From contig JADJOF010000003.1 of the NCBI GenBank assembly GCA_016713885.1, forward strand, positions 248,001-312,000: a stretch of 64,000 nucleotides of DNA, written 5' to 3'. Below the pieces are notes generated by a model. It worked only from the letters and a program-made list of their open reading frames with translations, searched no databases and was not told the DNA's origin. Position 1 is the stretch's first letter. Each line of letters starts with the position of its first letter. Shown in pieces: positions 56,718 through 64,000 of the stretch. This stretch comes from Bdellovibrionales bacterium (GTDB lineage: Bacteria; Bdellovibrionota; Bdellovibrionia; Bdellovibrionales; JAMPXM01). The position numbers and the translations under genes are program-made.

Positions 56718-58799
56718 ATGAGTCGATGGTTGCAAGGCCTTAATCCTGAACAGCGCGAAGCTGTGCTGCACACGCGCGGGCCGCTCTTGATCCTCGCCGG
56801 GGCGGGGTCGGGTAAAACCACGGTTCTGGTTTCTCGCACGGGGCGCCTTTTGGATGAAGAGAAGGTCAAGGCTTCGAAGGTTTGTGTTTTAACTTTTACG
56901 AATAAGGCGGCACGTGAGCTCAAGCATCGTGTGACGGCGAAGCTTGGTGACGGTGCAAAAGATATTTGGACGGGAACATTTCATTCCTTTGGTCTGCAAT
57001 GGATGCGAAAGCATGCCAAAACCTTGGGGCTGCCGACGGGCTTTGGTGTCATCGATTCGTCTGATGCCGAGGGTATTGTTCGAGAGCTTCTCAAAGAAGT
57101 GAAGAACCATTCAAAGGACGCTTTTAAGATCGACAAGCTTCTTGAGATCATGAGCGATTGGCGCGAAGAGGCGGCCATTCTTGGGCGTCGGCCTGAATCG
57201 ATGGGCAAAAACGATGGCGATGAGTACGAGGTGATGGCGAGTGCACTTCTTCCGCGCTATCAAAAGAAGCTTTCTCTACTAGGTGTTGCGGATTTTTCTG
57301 AGCTCATCATTCGCCCGCTGCTTGCGGTGCGTGAGCATGAGAAGCTGAAAAAAGAGTTTGCCGGGCTCTTTGATTTTCTCATGGTCGATGAGTTTCAAGA
57401 CACCAATGGTATTCAGCTTGAACGTGTGCGCGAGCTTTCAAGCGTGAGTGGCAACATCGCCGTCGTGGGCGATGATGATCAATCGATCTACGGCTGGCGC
57501 GGCGCACGTGTCGCCAATATTTTGGAATTTCCAAAAGAGTTTCCGGGAGCAAAAGTTGTGCGGCTTGAGCGCAACTACCGATCTTCTCCTGCGATTTTGG
57601 AGCTTGCGAACACGGTTATCTCCAACAACGAAGAGCGCCATGGAAAAATGCTGCGCTCGGATCCAGACGCCGAGGTTGGGGAAAAACCTGAACTTTTCTC
57701 CTATGAGTCAGAAGAGTCCGAAGTCGAAGAGACGATCGCTCGAATTCGCGAGTTTTTTGCTAAAGACATCGCGGCTAATGAGGTCGCCATTCTCTATCGC
57801 TCAAATGGTCAAGGCGGCCTGCTTGAAGCCGAGCTTCGTCGTGAGCAGATCCCCTATGCAATGACCGGCGGCCAGGGCTTCTTTGATCGAAAAGAAGTGA
57901 AGGATGTTTTGGCGTATTTGCGTTGCTCACTCAGTCCAAACGAGGTCGCCTTTCGGCGTATTGTTTCAACTCCACCGCGTGGAATTGGCGATGTCTCGAT
58001 TGAGAAAACGGCGGCGTGGTCGGAGACACATGGAATTCGCTTTCACGTGGCTGCACGCAAGTGGAAGGCGATTGGCATTCAGGAAAAGGCGGGCGAAGCC
58101 TTTGAGCAGCTCTTTGGGATTCTCGATCATCTTCCTGAGCAGCTCTTAAAGCCTGGCCAAGGCCTCGAGGGCGATTCACCTGGGGCGCGCCTACAAACAC
58201 TTCTTCGCGAGATCGGCTACCGCGAGCACATTCGAAGCCTGCATCGCGAAGGTGACGCTTTTGAGAAGCGTTGGATGGCGATCGATGTTTTTGGCCGAGT
58301 GATGGATTCTTATCTTGCGCGAGTGGAAGGCGAAGTGGATGAGAAGGCGCTCATGCGTTTTATCGACAGCATGGAGCTTCGCGATTCGGTTGATGAGGGA
58401 AATGGCGATGAGGAAAAGCGGGTTCAACTTTTGACTCTTCATGCCTGTAAGGGCCTTGAGTTCGATGCGGTTTGCTTGATTGGATGCGAAGAGGACCTGC
58501 TCCCGCACCGCACGCTCGGAAGCGATATTTCAGAAGAGCGAAGACTGTTTTACGTCGGGATCACGCGCGCACGAAAACACTTGGTGCTGTCGCGGGCGTT
58601 GAATCGAAAAAGATTTGGTCGCTTGCAGCCAGTCTCGATCTCGCGCTTCATTCAAGAGCTGCCAGAAGGTGTACTCACGCGGTACGACTCGGGGGTGCGT
58701 CCGCTTGCTAAAGCGGAACGTTCAAACAAGCTCGGGGAGCTGATGGCGCGAATGGAAGCGCGGACGGCGGAACTCGCGCGCAAAGAGCCCACACAGTAA
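56718..58799 (+). CDS. UvrD/Rep/PcrA-type DNA helicase
   Basis: Superfamily 1A helicase, 693 residues. Motifs: GAGSGKTT (K33), TFTNKAARELKHRV, GTFHSFG, VDEFQDTNG, GDDDQSIYGWRGA, LERNYRSSPAIL, LTLHACKGLEFDAV and YVGITRARKHL. It unwinds DNA 3' to 5' in repair or replication restart. AAGGTG precedes ATG 56718. I cannot separate Rep from UvrD orthology. Confidence 0.95.
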   Translation: MSRWLQGLNPEQREAVLHTRGPLLILAGAGSGKTTVLVSRTGRLLDEEKVKASKVCVLTFTNKAARELKHRVTAKLGDGAKDIWTGTFHSFGLQWMRKHAKTLGLPTGFGVIDSSDAEGIVRELLKEVKNHSKDAFKIDKLLEIMSDWREEAAILGRRPESMGKNDGDEYEVMASALLPRYQKKLSLLGVADFSELIIRPLLAVREHEKLKKEFAGLFDFLMVDEFQDTNGIQLERVRELSSVSGNIAVVGDDDQSIYGWRGARVANILEFPKEFPGAKVVRLERNYRSSPAILELANTVISNNEERHGKMLRSDPDAEVGEKPELFSYESEESEVEETIARIREFFAKDIAANEVAILYRSNGQGGLLEAELRREQIPYAMTGGQGFFDRKEVKDVLAYLRCSLSPNEVAFRRIVSTPPRGIGDVSIEKTAAWSETHGIRFHVAARKWKAIGIQEKAGEAFEQLFGILDHLPEQLLKPGQGLEGDSPGARLQTLLREIGYREHIRSLHREGDAFEKRWMAIDVFGRVMDSYLARVEGEVDEKALMRFIDSMELRDSVDEGNGDEEKRVQLLTLHACKGLEFDAVCLIGCEEDLLPHRTLGSDISEERRLFYVGITRARKHLVLSRALNRKRFGRLQPVSISRFIQELPEGVLTRYDSGVRPLAKAERSNKLGELMARMEARTAELARKEPTQ

Positions 58800-58803
58800 C
58801 GGC

Positions 58804-59808
58804 TTACTCGTCTTCGCTATCGGGCACGACCTGGCCGTCGTCGGTTTCAACCTGTTTTTCGAGATCGAAAGTCTGCTGGCTCATGACGAGGTCCCCTGAG
58901 ACAGTACTTACTTCGATAAGGCCATGGCCTTTGCCAAGAGTGATATTGTGTGCGGGCTCGGCTGTGGCCGCTTCACCTTTAAAGCTGAGCTTAAAGTCGC
59001 CGGATGTGGTGTGAAAGTTCACACGTGCCGAGGCCGGCTCTTTGTAGAAGAGCGTGCAGTTTCCAGAAACTGTCTGACACTTGATATTGGCTGCCGGCGG
59101 CAGCGATTTGAGATTGAGCCGACCTGAGACCGACTTATAGTCGATGGATGAAAGCGCTTTGGCTTGTAGCGTGCCGCTGACCGTGGTGACGCGCACATCT
59201 TCGAGTGCCGGTGCGACTTCGCTGCCGGTAAAAAAGTCTCCGGACTTGGATTCAAGATCGAGTGAGAGTTTTGACACTGAATCGCCGCTGATATGGAAGT
59301 CGCCGGAGACTGTTCGAACATGGAGATGTTTGATTGAAGAGGGCAGCCGAACGGTCAGTGAGCTTCCCATCTCATCGCCGAGACTGAGATTGATCCAGCC
59401 CGAGCCTGTGTTGGCTTCGGCCTCGGTTGTTCGAATAAGGACCGCGCGTGTGCCATCGCGAACGAGTGACAGGGGGTCTTCGCCGTTTTGTCCTGGGGTA
59501 TTGAAGTTGGCTTCAATTTGACCAGCCTGAGGATCGTTGGCACCGAGGCGTTCAACACTGATATCGACGGCCGTGGTTTCAATCATCGCCGTCTCTATGC
59601 CGGCGAGTTCTTCCGCTGAAAGTTTCTTCGTCGCTGTGGTAGGCACAGCATTCTCAAAGCCTTTCTTCTTGGCGATGTAGTGTTGAAACAATGATTGCGG
59701 AAAACTGTAGTGAACAGATTCAGCAAGAGGTTTGGCGGCCCACGACGAGAGGGTGAGCATGGCGACGCCGATGACGAAAAAGATGATGGAGAGTTTAAAG
59801 TAGCGCAC
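58804..59808 (-). CDS. DUF4097-type membrane-anchored beta-helix protein
   Basis: GTG 59808 has AAGGA upstream; longer starts are unlikely. One N-terminal transmembrane helix (LSIIFFVIGVAMLTLSSWA). The extracytoplasmic part repeats a short strand pattern (VRTVSGDFHISGDSV; VTTVSGTLQAKAL; FHTTSGDFKLSF; VSTVSGDLVMS), as in DUF4097 solenoids. It is the last gene of the padR-DUF1700-DUF4097 operon, a common arrangement for envelope-stress modules. Confidence 0.85.
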   Translation of the reverse strand: MRYFKLSIIFFVIGVAMLTLSSWAAKPLAESVHYSFPQSLFQHYIAKKKGFENAVPTTATKKLSAEELAGIETAMIETTAVDISVERLGANDPQAGQIEANFNTPGQNGEDPLSLVRDGTRAVLIRTTEAEANTGSGWINLSLGDEMGSSLTVRLPSSIKHLHVRTVSGDFHISGDSVSKLSLDLESKSGDFFTGSEVAPALEDVRVTTVSGTLQAKALSSIDYKSVSGRLNLKSLPPAANIKCQTVSGNCTLFYKEPASARVNFHTTSGDFKLSFKGEAATAEPAHNITLGKGHGLIEVSTVSGDLVMSQQTFDLEKQVETDDGQVVPDSEDE

Positions 59809-59821
59809 GTTGTATTCCTTT

Positions 59822-60423
59822 TTAGATTTTGCTTTCAGGTGAGACGAGTCGAATATTCCAGCGCAGATACTGAACGGTGAGTTTTCCAAAGATGACCGTG
59901 AACCATGTCATAGCCATGACGCCGCTGAGGCAGAGAAAAGCTCCGCCGCCTCCAAGAAGTGCACCAGAGAGGCCTGCCCAGAATGACACTCGGTTGCGAC
60001 CGACTCGACGAGTGCTGCGCCCAGTACTCCAACAGCCGCGGCGAGTAACCCAAGACTCACGGCCCAACCCGCAATCAGGCAGCCGACGGTCGCCATAAAG
60101 GGACCAAAAACGAAAATCAAATTGAAGGGCGCCAGTGCCGCAACTGCGAGAAGCGCGCGACCGATATCTTTGGCCTTCTCGATTGGGCGAGGAGACTCGC
60201 CGGCTGGCGATTTCTCGTCAGAGATTTTGGCAACTAGCGATTCGGCGGTCAGTGCTTTTGCTATTTGTTTTGGGTCGCCAAGTGCCTTGATGGCTTCAGT
60301 CTCTGACTTTCCGGAGCGAACGGCGTCGAGAAGCATCTCTTCGTAGTCGCGTAGGATGTCCTTTCGCTCGTGCTCGGGGAGTGATTGCAGGTGTTGCTCG
60401 AGGTTTTGCATAAACTGTTTCAT
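59822..60423 (-). CDS. DUF1700/HAAS-domain membrane protein (frame break near 60000)
   Basis: N-terminal 65 residues are HAAS-like (LPEHERKDILRDYEEMLLDA; KALGDPKQIAKAL), then two or more helices. In the first frame the protein ends wrongly at 59908. Adding one base near 59998-60003 joins VES to NRVSFWAGLSGALLGG and ends QYLRWNIRLVSPESKI at 59822, as expected for the family. The stop merges with the ribosome-binding site of the DUF4097 gene. Confidence 0.8.
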
Positions 60424-60460
60424 CAGGCGTCCTCTGGTTCTGTTCTTACTCTTGTCGCTG

Positions 60461-60775
60461 TCAGTTTTTCTGATTTAAAAGCCGGTCGACACTTTTTGCG
60501 AACTGAGTCCACTCTTTTGCAGTGGAGTCGGTGAAGCTTCGACCTTTTCTCGTCATTCGATAGTATTTGCGAGGCGGTCCTTCGTTGGACTCTTGAAGGT
60601 AGGTCTCAAAGTAGCCCTCTTGAGTCAGGCGTCGAAGAATAGGGTAGATGGTACCTTCAGAGATCGGCAGTTCTGTGGAGATCGCTTCTACCAACTCATA
60701 GCCATAGCGGTCGCGAGCCGAGACAAGCGATAGCACGCACATCTCGATCACACCTTTATGGAATTGCGGATTCAT
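60461..60775 (-). CDS. PadR-family transcription regulator
   Basis: 105 residues from ATG 60775 (MNPQFHKGVIEMCVLSLV). Winged helix with YGYELVEAIST, SEGTIYPILRRLTQEGYFE and GPPRKYYRMTRKGR, all typical of PadR. It probably represses its own operon; a perfect inverted repeat lies about 40 bases upstream. Confidence 0.92.
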   Translation of the reverse strand: MNPQFHKGVIEMCVLSLVSARDRYGYELVEAISTELPISEGTIYPILRRLTQEGYFETYLQESNEGPPRKYYRMTRKGRSFTDSTAKEWTQFAKSVDRLLNQKN

Positions 60776-60812
60776 TTTAGTCCTCGGGCTGGTTCCAATA
60801 CTGTTTAACAGG

Positions 60813-60837
60813 CAGTACCGTGCAATGCAAGGTACTG
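60813..60837. promoter_or_regulatory. Candidate PadR operator
   Basis: Perfect inverted repeat CAGTACC-N11-GGTACTG, 38 bases upstream of the padR start, with a partial further copy (ACTG...CAGT) at 60800-60816. Position suits autoregulation. Assignment is inferred from location. Confidence 0.55.
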
Positions 60838-60841
60838 TGCT

Positions 60842-60875
60842 AAAAATAATGGGATGCTCGGTTTTTCGGCATCCC
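60842..60875 (-). terminator. Intrinsic terminator of the M23 gene
   Basis: Stem GGGATGC/GCATCCC (60851-60857 with 60869-60875); on the minus strand it is followed by ATTATTTTT. It lies about 20 bases after the M23 peptidase stop and just before the padR promoter region. Confidence 0.75.
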
Positions 60876-60894
60876 AATTCCAAATGACTGTTGA

Positions 60895-62217
60895 TTAAGG
60901 CATTGGAATGCTGTCGATCGGCTCAACGAGGACGTTGAATACATTGAGTACGCGGAGCGGGTCGAGTGGCTTCTCTGCCTTCCCCCGTGCGCGTTTGAGC
61001 GGCTCTTTGCCTTCGATCAGAGCGCGAACTTCAAGATGGAGGTGAGGGCCAAAAGAGGTTCCTGAGTTTCCGCTCAGTGCGACAATTTCGCCGCGTCTAA
61101 TGGTCTGGCCGGTTTTCATGCCTTTTTTAAACTTCGAAAGGTGAGCATACAGACTGATGTATTGATTGCCGCTCGGAAGTTCGTGCTCGACGACGACGGC
61201 ACGGCCCCAACCTGAAAATGTACCAGTGTTGCGGACGACGCCGTCGGCAACGGCGCGAACAGGGGTCCCAATAGCCGCTGCCAGATCAAGTCCATAGTGA
61301 TTGTCACCACAACCGCACGTCTTGTAGCCGCGCGTGATAAAGGTGCGATCCACTGGCCACGCGAGATCTTGATCTCGAATCTCAGTTACGAGTTCTGAGC
61401 TCTCTTGAATTCCCATCAGAGCATCGTAAAAGATCGCAGGACTTGTGTCGTACGAGTCAAAGATACGAGCGTTGACACAGAAGCGGCCAGCGAGCGTCGT
61501 TTCGCAGCCGACCACCCATGCCGAGGCCGAGGCGTTAACGGGCAGGTACTGACTTTCGCGTGGGTTTCCGGAGTTCATCCGCTCAAGCAGGTCCTCGGCG
61601 TACACGTCGAACTCTGCCGCAGCGTTGTCGATCATCTGTGGCAATGCACCTTTCTTATAGAGTTCTTTGAGCTCCGTTTTGCTGATGGCTTGAAAGCTTG
61701 ATGTCAGCAAGATGCCGCGCTGTTTGGCGCCGGCTTTAAGAGCAAAAAGCCCAACACGGAGGCCGTTGACGTTAAAGGCTTTTGTGCCATCAGTGGCTGG
61801 AGCAGTTGCTGCGAGGGTTTCGATGGGGAAGACTTGAAAGTTTTCAGCCGCTCGCCACTTCCTTTTTTCTGCTTTTTCATAGGTGGCTTTCAGTACGCGT
61901 GTGATCACGGCTGAATTGGCGACTCCCTCAAGAAAGTTTGGACTGTACATCTCAACGAAACCAGGACTAGCCGCGAGCATCTGCGACTGTCGCCGGAGTT
62001 CGGCCATTGGCTCTTCCATTTGATCAACTGTGCGTTGATGAATTTCCGCAGCGCTCAGGCGGGGGACCTTTGGCGTTCGGGCGGCCTTTGTGCGTGAGGC
62101 TGTTTTCGACGGTGCCTTGCCTTTCGCTTTCGCAGTGGCCGTCGTTGTGGCCTCGACCTGTGGCGCGAGAGCGAAGGTCATGAGGAATGAGCTCATGAGG
62201 AGGAGTTTGGACATCAT
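60895..62217 (-). CDS. M23-family metallopeptidase, exported
   Basis: Signal peptide (MMSKLLLMSSFLMTFALAPQ); I choose ATG 62217, but ATG 62244 is possible. An Ala/Lys/Thr-rich linker precedes a helical domain of about 200 residues. The C-terminal LytM domain has NHYGLDLAAAIGTPVRAVAD (His, Asp), LYAHLS and SGTSFGPHLHLEVR with the HLH metal site. All zinc ligands are present, so it should be active on peptidoglycan cross-bridges. A separate transcript with its own terminator. Confidence 0.9.
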   Translation of the reverse strand: MMSKLLLMSSFLMTFALAPQVEATTTATAKAKGKAPSKTASRTKAARTPKVPRLSAAEIHQRTVDQMEEPMAELRRQSQMLAASPGFVEMYSPNFLEGVANSAVITRVLKATYEKAEKRKWRAAENFQVFPIETLAATAPATDGTKAFNVNGLRVGLFALKAGAKQRGILLTSSFQAISKTELKELYKKGALPQMIDNAAAEFDVYAEDLLERMNSGNPRESQYLPVNASASAWVVGCETTLAGRFCVNARIFDSYDTSPAIFYDALMGIQESSELVTEIRDQDLAWPVDRTFITRGYKTCGCGDNHYGLDLAAAIGTPVRAVADGVVRNTGTFSGWGRAVVVEHELPSGNQYISLYAHLSKFKKGMKTGQTIRRGEIVALSGNSGTSFGPHLHLEVRALIEGKEPLKRARGKAEKPLDPLRVLNVFNVLVEPIDSIPMP

Positions 62218-62370
62218 GTCTTTTCGCAATGTTGGTTTCAGCATGGGACCATGTAGAGCAAGCTCGGTGCCTCGGCTTAAGTGACCGAAAACAGGCGGCC
62301 TTTCTTAAGTTTTGGCGGTGATATTGGAAAAAACCACAAGACCCGGTGCCGGCCTATGGCAGGGGGTCTG

Positions 62371-63825
62371 CCCTCTCCGGCTTTTAGCGGGGTGCGGGAA
62401 CTTTGTAGAAGAATTCGTCAGTGTTTATCGACAGATGGTTCAGATAGCCGCATCGCTGAAGGATCTTTCGGCAATACGAAGTGGGATTCGTGTAGCCGTA
62501 GCCCATTCGCCTTAAAACTTTGATCTTGTTGTTGAGACCTTCGGCGACAGCGGTTGTCAGTCTTGAAGTGATGTAGGCCTCAATGTTCCGACGATATTTT
62601 CGAATCGTTTTTGCGAATTTTAGAAATGGCTCAAGTTTCGATTCTCTGACAACTCGGTACCAGGTTGTCAGCGTCTCTCGGAAGCCTTTGATCGTCTTCT
62701 TGTCGAGTGCTTTGTGAAAGTATTCGACGAGTAGCATCGCGGTGTGGATCGGCTCATTGATTCTCCGAAGTTTGTCGACAAGTTTCTGCTCGGACTTCGA
62801 TAGGTCCTTCCTTCTCTGGCAACGAGGATAAATCTTCGGTGTGGCTCGAGCATATCGCGACTGACTTTGTCGTTCGTTTCTTTGGCTTTTTGAATTCAAA
62901 TCGACGAACTTTATCGAAGGCTTCGTTCACTTTCTGTGCAAGATGGAATCGATCAACGCAAACTTTGGCGTTCGGGCACTCGCGTTCAATCGCCGCAATA
63001 AAGGGTTCATGCATGTCGACAGCGAAGTGTTCAACCGACATTTTTGCGCCGTCGACAGCACCCTCAAGGCACCAGTCAATGCCGCAGAATCCCGTCCTAT
63101 GGCGTTAAATAGGACTTTCCCTTCCTTTGGCGCGACAAGATTTGTGACAAATTCTGGACGCCAACGTTTCGCAAAAAGTCCGACTCGGTTTTAACGGCGA
63201 TCGTTCGAAAGTGAACTTCGTCGGCCGCAAGGTACGAAACATCGAGGCCGTCTGGCATGCGCAGATGCTGCATCATCACTGCCATGCGATATTGGTCGAG
63301 ATCCCACATTGCCTTTGATCCCATGTCGAGAATACGCCCGACAGCTTCACATGTGATCTCTTCCATGAGTCGACCTGCGACTTCGGCAAGGCCGCAGGTC
63401 ATTGAGCTGAACTTTGGATGGATCCAGTCGACATCGGCGACAGCTGTGCGGTCACAATTGTCGCAGTACCCCGAAGCTGCATGAACTTAACCGTCACATG
63501 CTGAAAAACACCAAGCGGCGGCGCACGAAGGATTTTGAGATCCCATTCTTTAACAGTTGAAAATTGCTCGCCGCACAATCGGCAAAAAGCAGCTCTCCCG
63601 ATTTTGCTGAACTTTGACTTCGATTTTGTGCAGTTTTTTGAAGACCTTAAGGTCGATAATTTTGACGTCTTGAAGACCTAAAAACGTGATGATAGTCTGC
63701 CTGAAGTCCATCCTTGGGTGCTCCTGCAAAGAGATTTAGTGTCGTGACCAAATCAAATCACAGGACCAAGTGATGGACTATTTTCATTTCACGACGTCTT
63801 TGACCCCGCTAAAAGCCGGAGAGCC
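62371..63825 (-). mobile_element. ISL3-type insertion sequence, copy B
   Basis: 1455 bp, opposite orientation to copy A. Inverted repeats at 62373-62393 and 63803-63823 are the same 21 bases. Flanking direct repeat GGGGGTCTG at 62362-62370 and 63826-63834. It lies after the M23 gene; the 175 bases beyond it show no recognisable gene. Confidence 0.9.
62384..63711 (-). pseudogene. ISL3-family transposase, frame broken (copy B)
   Basis: Same protein as copy A. Indels differ: five T where copy A has four in the zinc-ribbon Cys codons (63594-63598), a missing A after the GGGG run near 63467-63472, and a two-base length difference near 62811-62818. At the A/T runs near 63173-63192 it reads VKTESDF where copy A reads VKNRVGL. 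Apart from the stretches next to indels I see no amino-acid difference. The stop lies in the inverted repeat. Confidence 0.85.
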
Positions 63826-64000
63826 GGGGGTCTGAGGATGCCCCTGTTCGTCGGCCTTTGCTGCCGGCCGCGACTTTTGGGGCTCTGTCCGGCATTCGCA
63901 AGGATGGAGCGGACCGCTGCCATCCGAGCGAAGATGCGGTTCACCTACCCGTTTAAAAGCACTCTCTGCTTGACGTTTCAGAGCCAAAAAAGTAGATCCT

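Noticed and set aside
6825..63825. The whole 54 kb as one composite transposon
   Set aside because: The segment contains core genes such as purEK and fumC, and each ISL3-type copy has its own target duplication, so they inserted independently.
63838..64000. An open frame from ATG 63838 to the window end
   Set aside because: No ribosome-binding site or family pattern, and it is rich in Arg and Leu like a chance frame. I see nothing else in 63826-64000.
1..64000. CRISPR arrays, tRNA and rRNA genes
   Set aside because: No regularly spaced repeats, no cloverleaf T-arm sequence in a plausible context and no rRNA segments were found by eye.

Overview
The window looks like a chromosome segment of a Bdellovibrionota-type bacterium (predatory Bdellovibrio or a close relative). 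This is inferred from a TIGR02147/DUF4423 regulator, many Sec-exported proteins of unknown family, an MpaA-like carboxypeptidase, HDOD/CheY/PAS-kinase signalling and a lone REP-type tyrosine transposase. There is no rRNA gene, I recognised no tRNA gene, and there is no CRISPR array.

Layout. 1-3.0 kb: a membrane protein combining FliF-like and FliG-like parts, an outer-membrane barrel and a SPOR protein. 3.0-6.6 kb: M14 peptidase, MerC, TauE/SafE, REP-type transposase. 6.8-8.3 kb: ISL3-type element copy A. 8.5-15.3 kb: exported proteins and a signalling operon (membrane sensor, CheY, HDOD, PAS histidine kinase). 15.4-18.0 kb: an 865-residue exported protein with a zincin motif. 18.0-22.7 kb: purE-purK, a tRNA-dihydrouridine synthase, a porin, a lipoprotein. 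22.8-37.7 kb: an accessory island of about ten exported proteins of mostly unknown type, in a rightward and a leftward operon that meet at 30.4 kb. It contains two R-S-E type ADP-ribosyltransferase (ART) proteins and a tandem pair of possible further ART-like proteins, and it is cut by an IS4-type and an IS200-type element. 37.7-43.5 kb: truncated haemoglobin, coiled-coil protein, grxC, dusC, EVE protein, exported zincin. 43.5-45.2 kb: a third complete insertion sequence. 45.4-62.2 kb: SDR enzyme, TIGR02147 regulator, a YceI / cytochrome-porin / dihaem cytochrome operon, fumC, LOG protein, XRE regulator, nuclease-fold enzyme, TauE, UvrD-type helicase, padR-DUF1700-DUF4097 and an M23 peptidase. 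62.4-63.8 kb: ISL3-type element copy B, inverted relative to copy A.

Two general points affect how the window is read. First, many genes are broken by single-base indels. The two ISL3-type copies differ from each other only by small indels, mostly in homopolymers, with no amino-acid change that I could find. So many apparent frameshifts are probably residual sequence errors rather than true pseudogenes; I give joined coordinates and state where the frame changes. Second, three breaks have a clear biological cause: an IS4-type insertion with a 9-bp target duplication, an IS200-type insertion, and an insertion sequence placed 22 bp upstream of a zincin gene.

The best candidate for an undescribed system is the 22.8-37.7 kb island of exported, paralogous, ART-containing proteins. 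In a predator these would be natural candidates for prey-directed effectors, but that role is inference.
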